Shown one piece after another: positions 9,292-17,739 of a stretch of DNA of 64,000 nt. This DNA comes from Nitrospira sp. Lineage in GTDB: Bacteria; Nitrospirota; Nitrospiria; Nitrospirales; Nitrospiraceae. Each line of letters begins with the position of its first letter. The first letter of the stretch is position 1. Location of the stretch: contig CP060499.1 of the NCBI GenBank assembly GCA_024760525.1, forward strand, positions 1,178,001-1,242,000. The letters run 5' to 3'. Made by a program: the position numbers and the translations under genes. The notes under the pieces were generated by a model. It was not told the origin of the DNA, did not search any database, and saw only the letters and a list, made by a program, of their open reading frames with translations.

Positions 9292-9426
9292 GGAATTGGA
9301 TGCTACGCCTTGCGTTCCATGCTGTCAATCCAAGGGTTATATACCATCGGAGGATGAATCGTATGCGGGGCAAACGAATCCAGAATAGTCAGAATTGCCT
9401 CGGGATGTAACTTCGACCAGGGATGA

Positions 9427-10986
9427 TCAATTGATGACTGTCTTTGTGTTGATACGTGGCGAAGAAATAACCTCAGTCCGTCCATCTGGACGCTGAATGA
9501 CCATGCGCAGCACCCGTTCGAGTTGGCCTATTCCGAAGCTAAGCTCAGGGGTTTGATCAGTCAACATGCCGACATTCCCTATGACAGCGCGGGTATAACT
9601 CTTCCCCTCGTCCGTTTCAATATTGATGCGGGTGCCGAGGCTTCCGACTGTGTCCGGGACGACAACCGTGACGTAATTTCCACGAGACGTATTGAGAAAC
9701 ACGCGCACCGGTCCGTCCATATTGATCCACATGAGGTCTTGTCTGCCGTCGCCGTCTATGTCGACGATGAGAGGCGACTGACCAAAGTGTCGATTGTCCA
9801 TCCCCAGCGCCGGCATGTGGTGAAACTTATGTGTGCCGTTTTTGATCGACTGCAGATAGGTGCGACCCGAGAGTTTCAATACTTTATGGATTGGCCACTT
9901 GATGTAGTTCTGCGCCACAAACAAATCGAGTTGACCGTCGAGGTTTAGGTCCTCGAACACAGCACCCCATGCGAACCCTTCACCAGCGAGCCGGTACGTC
10001 TCAGTGACGTCGGTGAGGTGAAAATCACCGTCATTTCGCAAGAGCATCCATTCGTGGGTGTGGTGTTGGTCGTCTCGTAGATCACCCGATGTGAGGAAGA
10101 GAGGAATGGATCGCCCCACGTTGGTAAAGAACAGATCCTGGTCGCCATCGTTATCGAAGTCGCCGACTGCCAAGCCCATCCAAAAACCGAACTCTGATTT
10201 GGTGGCTATAGGCTGAAATGTACGATCCTTCATATTGCGGAAGATCTCGACCGCCCCCGTATTCTGGGAAACCACCAAATCCTGCCAGCCGTCCGAGTCC
10301 AGATCGACAAAGAGGGAGAGGAACGTGTTTTGTTTGCCTGCAGTGCCGGACGATTCAGTAATGTCCGTAAATGTGAGATCCCCGTTGTTCAACAACATGC
10401 GATTCGGCTTGGCGTGCATCGGATCATTAAAGGTCGCGCTCCGGAATGTCTTCGCATTCACGAACACGCTGACATAGAGGTCTCCATCTCCATCATGGTC
10501 GATATCCGAGACTGCCACACTAAACGGGACCGAATCTGCAGGAAGATCCACTGGAATGGGTTTTCCCAGAAACCGCCCCCTATCGTTGAGATAGAGATAG
10601 AGGCCGTTCTCGCGCGCCACAATCAAATCCGTGTCCCCATCTGCATCCATGTCGATCGCCGTGCTTCCGTAGGTGGCGCTGTCATTCGAGAGGCCGGTGC
10701 CGTGTTCAATATTCACCATGCGGCCATTGTGATAGCTCAACAAGACATCGCGCTGTCCCTCTCCGCCGCCGACAAAGACCTCGAACTTCCCATCCCCATC
10801 GATGTCGATCACCGCTGCTCCGGTAAATGGATGGGTCCCTTTCTTCCACACGTGCGTGAAATCGGCGGGAATTGAGGTGAACGGTACCGACGGAGGAAAG
10901 TCGGCAGACCGTGACGCACATCCACCGAAGACCAACACGCAGACAACCAACCAGACCTTGCTGCAAATAGTATCTTCCGAGGACAT
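9427..10986 (-). CDS. FG-GAP/VCBS repeat lipoprotein with C-terminal ASPIC/UnbV domain (CRTAC1-like)
   Basis: A 519-residue lipoprotein (VCVLVFGGC lipobox) carrying at least seven calcium-binding-type repeats of the form D-x-D-x-D-G-D-x-D-L: DIDGDGKFE, DMDADGDTD, DIDHDGDGD, DLDSDGWQD, DFDNDGDQD, DLNLDGQLD and DIDGDGRQD. They should build an integrin-like beta-propeller. The tail (SLGTRINIETDEG, then a FGIGQ segment) is an ASPIC/UnbV domain, the usual partner in CRTAC1-like proteins. I start it at ATG 10986, with GGGAG seven bases upstream, rather than at the 11076 end of the frame; this also removes a clash with the neighbour. It is probably surface-anchored. The ligand is unknown. Confidence 0.85.
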   Translation of the reverse strand: MSSEDTICSKVWLVVCVLVFGGCASRSADFPPSVPFTSIPADFTHVWKKGTHPFTGAAVIDIDGDGKFEVFVGGGEGQRDVLLSYHNGRMVNIEHGTGLSNDSATYGSTAIDMDADGDTDLIVARENGLYLYLNDRGRFLGKPIPVDLPADSVPFSVAVSDIDHDGDGDLYVSVFVNAKTFRSATFNDPMHAKPNRMLLNNGDLTFTDITESSGTAGKQNTFLSLFVDLDSDGWQDLVVSQNTGAVEIFRNMKDRTFQPIATKSEFGFWMGLAVGDFDNDGDQDLFFTNVGRSIPLFLTSGDLRDDQHHTHEWMLLRNDGDFHLTDVTETYRLAGEGFAWGAVFEDLNLDGQLDLFVAQNYIKWPIHKVLKLSGRTYLQSIKNGTHKFHHMPALGMDNRHFGQSPLIVDIDGDGRQDLMWINMDGPVRVFLNTSRGNYVTVVVPDTVGSLGTRINIETDEGKSYTRAVIGNVGMLTDQTPELSFGIGQLERVLRMVIQRPDGRTEVISSPRINTKTVIN

Positions 10987-11051
10987 CGAGCTTCTCCCAT
11001 TCATTGCCTGGAGCGGCTGAACGATAGACAGCCTAGATTCGGCTAGTGAAT

Positions 11052-11549
11052 TTATTGACGGGTAATCCAACGCCAAAACTCGACATACCAGGGCGTTCCG
11101 CCATCTTCCACGATATTCTCAACCACAAACGGCATACGATGTCCTTCCGAATCGCCAACATCCACGCGCAACACATTTCCTGCAGTATCGGCAAGAATAA
11201 AGTTGTCTTTGGTGAGCGTGGGTGCGACCATGGCGTAGGTTTCCCCATTCGGTGCGATGAGAGCCTTGGGGGCCAGATGTTCCGCCGTATGCAATCGCAT
11301 GAGGGCGCTGGCTTTTTTCTGCAGGTCTTCCGAAGAAATCACCATGCCTCCTATCTCGGCATGCAACGGCTCTGGGTTGCCCGTGGTCGCAAGCGTGACC
11401 AAGGCGTCCGACGCTCTTCCAGCCACTGAGGCTGGCAAGTCTGCAGCGTAGCCCGATACAGCAAAGGTCAATCCCAGAACGAGTGTCAATGAAGCGTTCC
11501 AAACTTTACCGTCTTTGTGCCATTCGTTGCTGATCGTTGTGTGGGTCAT
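11052..11549 (-). CDS. Exported hypothetical protein
   Basis: A 165-residue protein with a signal peptide ending near GYAADLPAS and a mature domain of about 130 residues (EIGGMVISSEDLQKKAS, then a beta-rich stretch GETYAMVAP and DNFILADTAGNVLRVDVGD), which looks like a small beta-sheet fold. It has an excellent AAGGAG before ATG 11549. It lies upstream of the FG-GAP lipoprotein on the same strand and may be co-transcribed with it. I do not recognise the family. Confidence 0.7.
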   Translation of the reverse strand: MTHTTISNEWHKDGKVWNASLTLVLGLTFAVSGYAADLPASVAGRASDALVTLATTGNPEPLHAEIGGMVISSEDLQKKASALMRLHTAEHLAPKALIAPNGETYAMVAPTLTKDNFILADTAGNVLRVDVGDSEGHRMPFVVENIVEDGGTPWYVEFWRWITRQ

Positions 11550-11739
11550 GATCGATCTCCTTAGGTTAGCGGGACATGGGTGGCTGTGGGGTTCACTATC
11601 TGCGACAACCGGCCGTTTGTAGAGTCCGTCAATTTCACGTGCTGGTGTGAAGAGAGGACCTACATCATTCGGGTATATGGGCTATAGTCTGTGCCTGCAT
11701 AAGAACCTTACAAGTCCGTTTGCTTATTTGGGTAGACTG

Positions 11740-11850
11740 CCGGGGATGCTGTTGAGCACAGCCTATCGGGTCGGCATGCGAATGAGCGAAATTGTGGTGC
11801 CGGGGTGGGAATAGGTCAATCTTGAACGAGATATGCTTCTTTTGGGGCAA
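11740..11850 (+). pseudogene. Tyrosine recombinase (integrase) fragment with in-frame stop
   Basis: Read on the plus strand from 11749 this gives LLSTAYRVGMRMSEIV, then a Trp, a stop at 11812-11814, and VNLERDM. It aligns with the catalytic-arginine region of the intact integrase at 20326-21435 (LLLAYQLGQRFGEIVGL, then WDRVDLKRG). Only about 35 residues survive. It is a relic of an older integration event. Confidence 0.65.
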
Positions 11851-12077
11851 CTCAGACCACGTTCCGAACTTGGACGACATCAATCGTGGGGTCAGATCGG
11901 GTAGAGAGAATAAACGGTGATGATGGAATTTGATGATCGTGCAGGGTACTGTCGGCGGAACATTTGTTATGGGAGGTGGCGAGCGGTGTCTTGGAAAGAC
12001 TCGCCGGGACTGTGTTCAGCGGGGCCGGTCATAGCCATCTAGCTCTGACCGGCGAGGGATGTCGGCGCACGCGAAGA

Positions 12078-12263
12078 CTACATTGGATGCTGGTGCTGAT
12101 GTTCACCGTGCTCGTCGGTATGCTGATGATCATGGCGCCCGGTGTCGGTGGCATGCTCGTGAGTATGGGCATGCTCGTGTTCATGTTCATGGTTGTGAGA
12201 CTGAGCCGATCCATGCATATGTTCATGGGTGTGGACGTGCTTATGGGAATGCGAACCTTTCAT
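12078..12263 (-). CDS. Small histidine-rich protein, probable metal binder
   Basis: A 61-residue peptide with about 40 percent His, arranged as HSH, HTHEH and repeated H-E-H units (HEHEHEHAHTHEH) in a His/Glu/Asp-rich, Cys-free chain. No signal peptide is visible, so it is predicted to be cytoplasmic. I chose ATG 12263, which follows AAAGGAG at normal spacing; a TTG upstream is less likely. Such His-rich peptides bind nickel, zinc or copper, for example Hpn-like proteins, but which metal is not shown by sequence. Confidence 0.72.
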   Translation of the reverse strand: MKGSHSHKHVHTHEHMHGSAQSHNHEHEHEHAHTHEHATDTGRHDHQHTDEHGEHQHQHPM

Positions 12264-12459
12264 GGGTGGTTCTCCTTTCAAACGATTTTTACCAATGATA
12301 CCACTCTCTCTTGAGTCATGGAATGCAGACGGTATGAGGATTATCGAGGAAACCTATACGATTAGGCTGGTGGAAAGGCGTGGTGGCGCAGGTCGAACCA
12401 CACGCTCCCATTCATAGAGAGCGCAAGATGAATGAGGACCACCTGTGTCTAGAAGCGTG

Positions 12460-12840
12460 CTAGCTCAGAGGAAAATCCCAGCATGTGGGCTTTGGATTAT
12501 CCGACTCTGGAACCGGCACGCGGTGCATCGCCCGAAGCGCAGTTCGATCTGACTCACTATGCTGAGGCGATACCCATGTCCGTGACCATTCCTTTTGTAT
12601 TTGAGAGAACAGATGGTCGTGCGTGGTTTCTGTTTTAACCCACGTCTCAATACGGTCCTCCGGTGGTGCAATTCTTGACTTGAGGGGTGTGTTGGCGGAC
12701 CAATTGCCACGGACCCATCCGCGCGGAGTAAGGTGCCATTCAACGTGGACTTCTTCGGTAGCCAACCGGAGATCCCTTAAAGACGGTGAGTCTAAGCGAA
12801 ATAGCCCAAGGCAACTCCTAATCTGATTTCGGAAAGGCAA
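12460..12840 (-). CDS. Hypothetical protein, possibly a gene fragment
   Basis: The frame encodes about 126 residues with a plausible protein-like stretch (GWVRGNWSANTPLKS, then PPEDRIETWVKTET and SRTWVSPQHSESDR), richer in structure than a random frame. No ATG is available at its beginning, only a TTG without a convincing ribosome site, so it may be a decayed gene that has lost its start. The function is not recognised. Confidence 0.35.
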   Translation of the reverse strand: MPFRNQIRSCLGLFRLDSPSLRDLRLATEEVHVEWHLTPRGWVRGNWSANTPLKSRIAPPEDRIETWVKTETTHDHLFSQIQKEWSRTWVSPQHSESDRTALRAMHRVPVPESDNPKPTCWDFPLS

Positions 12841-13328
12841 GTTGTATACCTACGCTCAGTTTAATTATGCAACGTCTGAACACCCCAAGAATCGCACTTT
12901 TTTATGCGGGTACCTTCTCTCCAACTGAGTCATAGAATCAGTTAGATTCACCACATGAATCAATTTGGATCCAGTAAACACTCAGTTCGCTAGTCCGCGG
13001 TCTAGAAAAGGCATCAGCGGAAGGTTTTCGCCTGAGTCCCAGCCACAGCAGCCTGATCCCAGATATTCACGACGACATAGCTCCCGACTGCCCCTTGCAT
13101 CCAGTTGCGTGGGCGCTCCCTGGAGTTAGCTCAGCAGTGGTCAAACGGCCAGGCACTGAGATGCATCGCCGGTGGGGGGACGACTCACATCATTCACCAA
13201 AAGGAGGGCTGCGTCCCCTACAGATGCGGGATTGGGTCTTGTGAAGGTTAGGGCAGGATGGGAACTTAATGCATTGGATCATCAGTCAACACTCTGTTCT
13301 CATTCACTCGCACTGGAAGGAGGGGACG
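12841..13328. other. Gap with a possible minus-strand gene remnant
   Basis: About 490 bases without an intact gene. On the minus strand near 13015-13100 a short frame reads like the tail of a protein (RERPRNWMQGAVG, then VVNIWDQAAV) and stops at about 13019. It has no start or family match I can name. Nothing else was recognised. Confidence 0.25.
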
Positions 13329-13583
13329 ATGTTCATACAACCCCAAGAGGGTCATGGGTTTCATGCTGGGTACAAAGGTGCTCTCGTGCTCAGCGCTTTG
13401 CTGTGTATGATCCTGTTGCTTCCTGGCTGTACCTCGTCCCGGAAGGAATATGTTGTGGATTATGCCCGCGGTAACGATGTGACAGCCCAAGGTTCACACG
13501 AGCGTCCATGCCAGACTGAGATGCAATGCCGGATGTTGGCCGAGCGCGACGGGGTGCATTCGTATTGGATGGTTTATCAGTGA
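13329..13583 (+). CDS. Small lipoprotein
   Basis: An 84-residue protein whose N-terminal hydrophobic segment ends in a lipobox (LLLPGC followed by TSSRKEY), so it should be an anchored lipoprotein. The mature part is only about 45 residues with two further Cys (RPCQTEMQC). The start at 13329 is fixed by AAGGAGGGG just upstream; the longer frame from 13269 is not needed. The family is not recognised. Confidence 0.65.
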   Translation: MFIQPQEGHGFHAGYKGALVLSALLCMILLLPGCTSSRKEYVVDYARGNDVTAQGSHERPCQTEMQCRMLAERDGVHSYWMVYQ

Positions 13584-13928
13584 GGGCAGCCAAAACGGTC
13601 CGTTGTATTCTCTTCCGAAGGAGAGGCTCAGTCTAATCGAGCTCGATGGGCACGACATTCATGTCGTAAAAGCGCGATTGTGCACAGCGCGATTTTGTAT
13701 TTCCGCGCCTACACGATCAAAGCGTAACACACACATCCAAGGATCCAGCATTTCTGCCAGGCGGAGCATCGCTCAACCCTTTGTAACGTTTATATCTTAC
13801 ATATCTGTTCACTTCCCGTCTGCAAAGAGCCGGTCAGCGTTCTGAGTCTGGATCGCTAGCTCGACCGAGCTTGCCATGAGATCAACGAGTTATCGATGGC
13901 CCTCTCAAATCTCGTGCGAATGCAGACC

Positions 13929-14327
13929 TTAAGACTTCTTATCGCGGATGGCCAGATGTAACGTGATGGGCAAGACCATGACATAAAACAACAGGAGCCC
14001 TCCCAGTAGGAGCTGGCTGCGGACTTGTAGCGGATCAATGAGCATATCATGCTCCCTCCAGAGATGCTTGGTCATGAGGTCACACGCAAACCCCGCGACG
14101 GCCAACGAGTACCAGAACCGCCACCGGCGCGAGGTGTACAGTGCTTGCTCTCGTCGGTGAATGAGAAGGACCTGAGCGAGAAGCGCAACGATGGCGGGGT
14201 AGGGGGCCCACTCAGGAACCCCGTGGGGCCATATCAGCAAGACCAACGCGATGGCGACGAAAATAATGATGGTGCCAACCAAGAATCCCCGGCGGGTTTC
14301 TGAAAGGACCGTGCGCTGGCGTTCCAT
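13929..14327 (-). CDS. Four-helix integral membrane protein, hypothetical
   Basis: This protein of about 132 residues has four hydrophobic segments (IIIFVAIALVLLI, AIVALLAQVLLI, WYSLAVAGFACDL, LLGGLLLFYVMVLPITL) separated by short charged loops, with a positive C-terminus (AIRDKKS). It should sit in the inner membrane. The start is the ATG at 14327; a GTG one codon upstream is an alternative. No family is recognised and no operon partner is evident. Confidence 0.6.
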   Translation of the reverse strand: MERQRTVLSETRRGFLVGTIIIFVAIALVLLIWPHGVPEWAPYPAIVALLAQVLLIHRREQALYTSRRWRFWYSLAVAGFACDLMTKHLWREHDMLIDPLQVRSQLLLGGLLLFYVMVLPITLHLAIRDKKS

Positions 14328-14453
14328 CACCTATCCAAGGAGGTTGTGGGCGCGACGGTACTGGATGGGTGCATGGGTGTCAAGGTACATCGCGTGATGA
14401 GGAGAGCGGAAGGGAGAAAGAGACCGGAAGGGATGGCATATCACAAAAAAATG

Positions 14454-14471
14454 TGGTGCCCCCGATACGAA
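14454..14471 (-). repeat. tRNA-Arg 3'-end fragment (attachment-site relic)
   Basis: Eighteen bases identical to the 3' end, including CCA, of the tRNA-Arg at 20222-20298 and in the same orientation. The match ends abruptly inside the T arm. Such a duplicated tRNA end is what a tRNA-targeting integrase leaves at the far junction of an element. Confidence 0.6.
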
Positions 14472-14671
14472 CCTCCATGCATCGACGCTTCGCGCAGAAT
14501 CCTTACGGGTGGTATGCAGCCAGAATAACCTGGTCACGCCGGCCTCCCATCCACCATTATCACATATCCCCTGGCGAGTGACCGACCCATGCCTTTGGAG
14601 TTTGGCCCAGTAGAATGTAAACTCAAAGCTGATGGTTTCACGATCTTCAGAGGAAGCAGTGGGGCAGTCAC

Positions 14672-14728
14672 TCAGCTTTCCAACCAGTACCATATGAGGA
14701 TCAATCCGACGAAACGGATCAAACGCAT
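14672..14728 (-). CDS. Possible 18-residue hydrophobic peptide or truncated gene start
   Basis: AAAGGAG stands eight bases before ATG 14728, which opens a frame of 18 codons that is strongly hydrophobic (MRLIRFVGLILIWYWLES). This is either a tiny membrane peptide or the beginning of a membrane protein cut off by a frameshift; no continuation was found. Confidence 0.3.
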   Translation of the reverse strand: MRLIRFVGLILIWYWLES

Positions 14729-14915
14729 CTGTCACTCTCCTTTCTGTGTTGACCTCCCACCTCGATCTGAGGCCTTACTCGCATTACTAGCAAACGTGAT
14801 ACCAGTGATCACAACGGAGCTTTTTCCTTCATGAGGGAAGATTTGCCCGTAGGATACGAGTACGGCTGGAATCCATTCCGCACACTGGAAGCGAGATCGC
14901 TTGCTGCTGAATGAG

Positions 14916-15395
14916 TCAGGAAGGGATGGAATCTGAAGTATCAGCCTCGGATGAGGAGGGAGGCTTACCGAGACCGTGGCGTTCGATGTGGCGATACAAC
15001 GTCCGCCTGCTGATGCCCAGCAAACGTGCCGCCCGCTCCTTGTTGCCGTGGGTTACCTCCAGCACTTTGAGCACCTGATCGCGCTGCAACGCTTTGAGTG
15101 TGCCCGGGAGAATCTGTGTATGGAATACCAGATTTTTGCCTTTGCGAAGGACTTCCGGTGGAAGATCATCGATCGAGAGAACCGCGTGGCTGGCCAGCGT
15201 CACCGCTCGTTCCACGACGTGTTCTAACTCCCGCACATTCCCCGGCCATGAATAGTCGGTCAACGCTTGCATGGCGGAAGAGGAAAACGACGTGACAGGC
15301 ACTTCCTTCTGGTCGCCATACTGTCCCAGGAAGAATTCGGCCAGTAGTTGAATATCTTCAGGCCGTTCCCGGGCAGAGCCGTATGACAAGATCGC
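14916..15395 (-). pseudogene. C-terminal fragment of a sigma-54-dependent regulator
   Basis: The minus-strand frame encodes the end of the AAA+ domain (ERPEDIQLLAEFFL), the WPGNVRELE motif, and a complete Fis-type DNA-binding domain (KERAARLLGISRRTLYR). The receiver domain, Walker A, GAFTGA loop and Walker B are all missing. At about 15395 the sequence switches abruptly into the tail of an oppositely oriented DUF72 gene, so this is a deletion junction rather than a short gene. It could make a DNA-binding fragment only if a fortuitous start is used. Confidence 0.75.
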
Positions 15396-15553
15396 AAGCG
15401 AACTACCTGCGAAAAGATGCGGTTGCACTCATCCAGCAACGGATCAACCTGGCGAGACCGGCCGATGTCCTGGTGAATAACCGGTCAGAGGACGATACGC
15501 CGCTCACGATTCAGGTGTTGATGAAAGCGCTACTCCCGCCCACGGCATGCTAA
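15396..15553 (+). pseudogene. DUF72-family protein, C-terminal remnant (copy 1)
   Basis: The plus-strand frame ending at TAA 15551-15553 reads NYLRKDAVALIQQR, then ADVLVNNRSEDDTPLTIQ and a short tail. This is the characteristic end of DUF72 proteins (A-Y-V-L-V-N-N-R-x-E-G-N-A-P). Only about 50 of some 250-300 residues remain and there is no start codon. Similar tails occur at 18854 and 27664. Confidence 0.7.
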
Positions 15554-15772
15554 CTAGTGATCAGGTCGAGGCGCTTTACTGAAGGGCATACCGTGTTTTC
15601 TCTGCCATACTTCGAGCGCTGCCTGCAGGATCAGCACCGTGTTGTAGATTAAATCGCGTTCACTATCTGCGAGCGGCTTACCGGATAGAAGATGCCGTTC
15701 GATCGGCGTGCAGCTCGACACAAACCGAACCACTGAGCGTGTGAATGGTACTGGATGACCGGAGTTGGCCAT
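15554..15772 (-). CDS. Small hypothetical protein
   Basis: A 72-residue soluble protein (MANSGHPVPF start; FVSSCTPIERHLLSG; SERDLIYNTVLILQAALEVWQ), helical in its second half. ATG 15772 is chosen because GAGGG lies close upstream; the frame could extend 11 codons further. It abuts the DUF72 remnant on the opposite strand. The family is not recognised. Confidence 0.5.
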   Translation of the reverse strand: MANSGHPVPFTRSVVRFVSSCTPIERHLLSGKPLADSERDLIYNTVLILQAALEVWQRKHGMPFSKAPRPDH

Positions 15773-15903
15773 AATGCCCTCGTGGGTTAGGCGGTGCTGT
15801 ACCACGCACCGCCGTGGTTGGCCGTCGATGGACTGGCGGCAGTAAATGTGCTTCGATAGTGTTCTGACTCATTTCCCATTCGGCAGCTGCCGATGATGCT
15901 CAG

Positions 15904-16107
15904 TCAGGACTCGCGTTCTCTCTGTCGGCTCGTTAACGACCAGACCAACGCACCTACCCAGCCGACCACCGTCCATCCTAACGAGAGATTCACGACCAAA
16001 ATCGTGATGCAGTTGCGATGTCCTCGCCCGAGGGCGACAAACGAAGGAATGCAATACAAGAACGCCGTGCCCACGACGTAAAGATCAGTGACGAGATCAT
16101 CGTCCAT
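15904..16107 (-). CDS. Superinfection-immunity family membrane protein
   Basis: A 67-residue protein with two hydrophobic segments. The pattern YCIPSFVALGRGHRN, then a V-N-L segment followed by GWTVVGWVGALVWSL, is that of the T4-Imm-like 'superinfection immunity' family: a first membrane helix ending in I-P-x-x-x-A, an Asn, and G-W-T-x-x-G-W-x-x-A-L-x-W. Members are common in bacterial chromosomes and prophages; the phage prototype blocks DNA entry of a second phage. ATG 16107 is preceded by GAAGGG. Whether this copy acts in defence is unknown. Confidence 0.8.
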   Translation of the reverse strand: MDDDLVTDLYVVGTAFLYCIPSFVALGRGHRNCITILVVNLSLGWTVVGWVGALVWSLTSRQRERES

Positions 16108-16279
16108 GGGGCACACCCTTCATGTGGCTTTTCGGCAGAAGCCTTTCCACTTCAATCACAGACGCTCGTTTCCCCTTCTCCTTATCGCGGTACTTCTTCA
16201 GAAGATCCTCAATCGCTTCTTCAACAAGTTCGTTCATGTACCGTTCTTCATCCACTGAAACACGCTCCAGATCTATCAT
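16097..16279 (-). CDS. Small charged protein, possible antitoxin-like relic
   Basis: A 60-residue highly charged helical protein (MIDLERVSVDEERYMNELVE, followed by a K-K-Y-R segment). The layout of a short strand followed by two helices resembles ribbon-helix-helix proteins but is not decisive. It overlaps the superinfection-immunity gene by 11 bases on the same strand. No clear ribosome site. No toxin partner is seen. Confidence 0.35.
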   Translation of the reverse strand: MIDLERVSVDEERYMNELVEEAIEDLLKKYRDKEKGKRASVIEVERLLPKSHMKGVPHGR

Positions 16280-16495
16280 TACGTGAGGGGCAGGATGTAG
16301 CCCGATACTGCTGTTTCGATTTTCCTGAGCGTGGTCTAGGCATGAGTGGGCGAACTGTAGCAGATGACCTTCGGGCTATCAATTGGTGAAACCGGACATC
16401 ATTATCAGCATGCGCGTATCATGCCAAACCGATGCACGCATTGCTGGCGGGACGGGGATGAGCGCATGTCTTCTCAGCCAGACGTGCCCCGGAAG

Positions 16496-16816
16496 TTAGT
16501 CGATTTCGGCGTCAACGCCCAAAAACCGTATTGGACGATCACGACTGAGATGGTGCGGCGTAATAATGTAGGTCCCATACATGCTGGGAATCCAGATATC
16601 CTTCGCCGTGGTTTCACAGAATCCCGACAACACATAGGCGAGCCCACCGACGATTCCGCCTCCGAGAGCAACTGCCGCTTTAAACGGGAAATAGAGGATC
16701 GTGACGGCGGCGGCAGTGAGCTGGATGTCAGGAGGGGCCTGACTCCACGCCGGAGGAACCAGGACGGAACAGCAGGTGATGACCACGATGAGAACCACGC
16801 GTGGGAAGAATCTCAT
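16496..16816 (-). CDS. Exported or membrane hypothetical protein
   Basis: A 106-residue protein with a signal peptide (RVVLIVVITCCSVLVPPAWSQA), a hydrophobic Gly/Ala-rich segment (AVALGGGIVGGLAYVLSG) and a C-terminal motif GTYIITPHHLSRDRPIRFLG that looks conserved-domain-like. I start it at ATG 16816 with AAAGGG six bases upstream. It is probably periplasmic with one membrane helix. No named family is known to me. Confidence 0.6.
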   Translation of the reverse strand: MRFFPRVVLIVVITCCSVLVPPAWSQAPPDIQLTAAAVTILYFPFKAAVALGGGIVGGLAYVLSGFCETTAKDIWIPSMYGTYIITPHHLSRDRPIRFLGVDAEID

Positions 16817-16873
16817 GTGCAGCCCTTTCGTTCTTTCACCATGAACATTCCCCACAAGTATCACGCCGCCGCG

Positions 16874-16908
16874 TACGAATTGAACGAACGACCCACGGTT
16901 TAGGAAAC
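16874..16908 (-). repeat. Degenerate tRNA-Arg internal fragment (attachment-site relic)
   Basis: Thirty-five bases match the T-arm to anticodon region of the tRNA-Arg (20234-20268) in the same orientation with two substitutions. The acceptor stem and the 5' half are absent, so this cannot be a functional tRNA. It is the second such relic in this stretch. Confidence 0.65.
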
Positions 16909-16919
16909 AGTGAAAGGGA

Positions 16920-17094
16920 GTTGCTCAAGCCGTTGAAGATTTTGGCAATCCCGTGTAGAAGTGGCTTGCTTTGCTCGTTGACCAAAGGCCTGCCTTTTCT
17001 CAGGGCAATCGATGCCGGTGAGGCGTATACGTTCAGCTGTTTTGTTGTGTAAAACTTCACTACTATCACCATTCTTGACGGCACACCCTGCCAC
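16920..17094 (-). pseudogene. Thermonuclease (SNase-like) fragment
   Basis: The minus-strand frame gives NGDSSEVLHNKTAERIRLTG followed directly by I-D-C-P-E-K and QAFGQRAKQAT. This is the start of a staphylococcal-nuclease-type domain (D-G-D-T-x, R-I-R-L-x-G-I-D-x-P-E, F-G-x-x-A-K). The calcium-site Asp region is altered (N-G-D-S) and the later catalytic half is gone, so it is not functional. Confidence 0.65.
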
Positions 17095-17306
17095 CCGTCA
17101 TGGCTCTGAGACTCTGTTAAGGAATGCAGCACCAGGGCACAAAAGGCGTTTCGGAGTGGGGGACGACAAATACCTATGAAGGGTGCACTATGCTGCGGTG
17201 CTCGTGGCTATATGGGTGGATGTCGCATACGGCCTAAATTGTGACTGGAGTTAATGTGGTGGTAACGTAATATCCCGAGTTATCCGAACAAGTTCTTGCT
17301 GTACTG

Positions 17307-17561
17307 ATGGATCTGACCACCTTTATTGGTTTAGTAGCAGGGACCCTTACAACCATCGCCTTTCTACCACAACTAACTAAAATACTGAAAACCAGATCGA
17401 CGAAAGATGTCTCTACCGCAATGTTCATCATTTTCAGTACCGGAGTCCTGCTCTGGCTCATCTATGGGTTGTTAATACACTCAATTCCCGTCATTATTGC
17501 CAATGCCATCACGCTGGCGCTCGCCAGCGTGATCCTGTTTCTAAAAGTGAAATTCGGGTAG
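17307..17561 (+). CDS. SemiSWEET-type sugar transporter
   Basis: An 84-residue protein with three membrane helices (FIGLVAGTLTTIAFLPQL, AMFIIFSTGVLLWLIYGLL, PVIIANAITLALASVILFL). The Pro-Gln motif (FLPQLTKILKTRSTKDVS) is the PQ-loop signature of SemiSWEETs, which dimerise to move sugars across the inner membrane. The length is typical. It stands alone with about 200 bases upstream. A perfect 11-base hairpin (17508-17533) lies within its last helix codons. Confidence 0.9.
   Translation: MDLTTFIGLVAGTLTTIAFLPQLTKILKTRSTKDVSTAMFIIFSTGVLLWLIYGLLIHSIPVIIANAITLALASVILFLKVKFG
17508..17533. repeat. Perfect hairpin inside the SemiSWEET gene
   Basis: Two 11-base complementary arms around a GCTC loop. 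It lies within coding sequence, so it may be chance or an mRNA structure near the 3' end. Confidence 0.4.
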
Positions 17562-17739
17562 AAGACGCGTTCAATGTAGACGTGGCTTGCTTCGCCCATG
17601 CGCCGAATGCTGTTTCTTCTCAGGGAGGCTTCTGAAAGTGCCAACTTGGTTTGTCGAATGACCTCAGCGGATTCGACAACCCGGCTTGGCTTTCAGCATG
17701 AATTTTCAACTCTGATGCCATCGCGATCCAGTGAATCAT

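Noticed and set aside
10330..10875. Plus-strand open frame of 181 codons
   Set aside because: It is the antisense of the FG-GAP lipoprotein; repeats of D-x-D-x-D-G give long open antisense frames. No ribosome site or family match.
14454..16908. Additional tRNA genes
   Set aside because: Only partial tRNA-Arg sequences are present; acceptor pairing is impossible, so they are integration relics.
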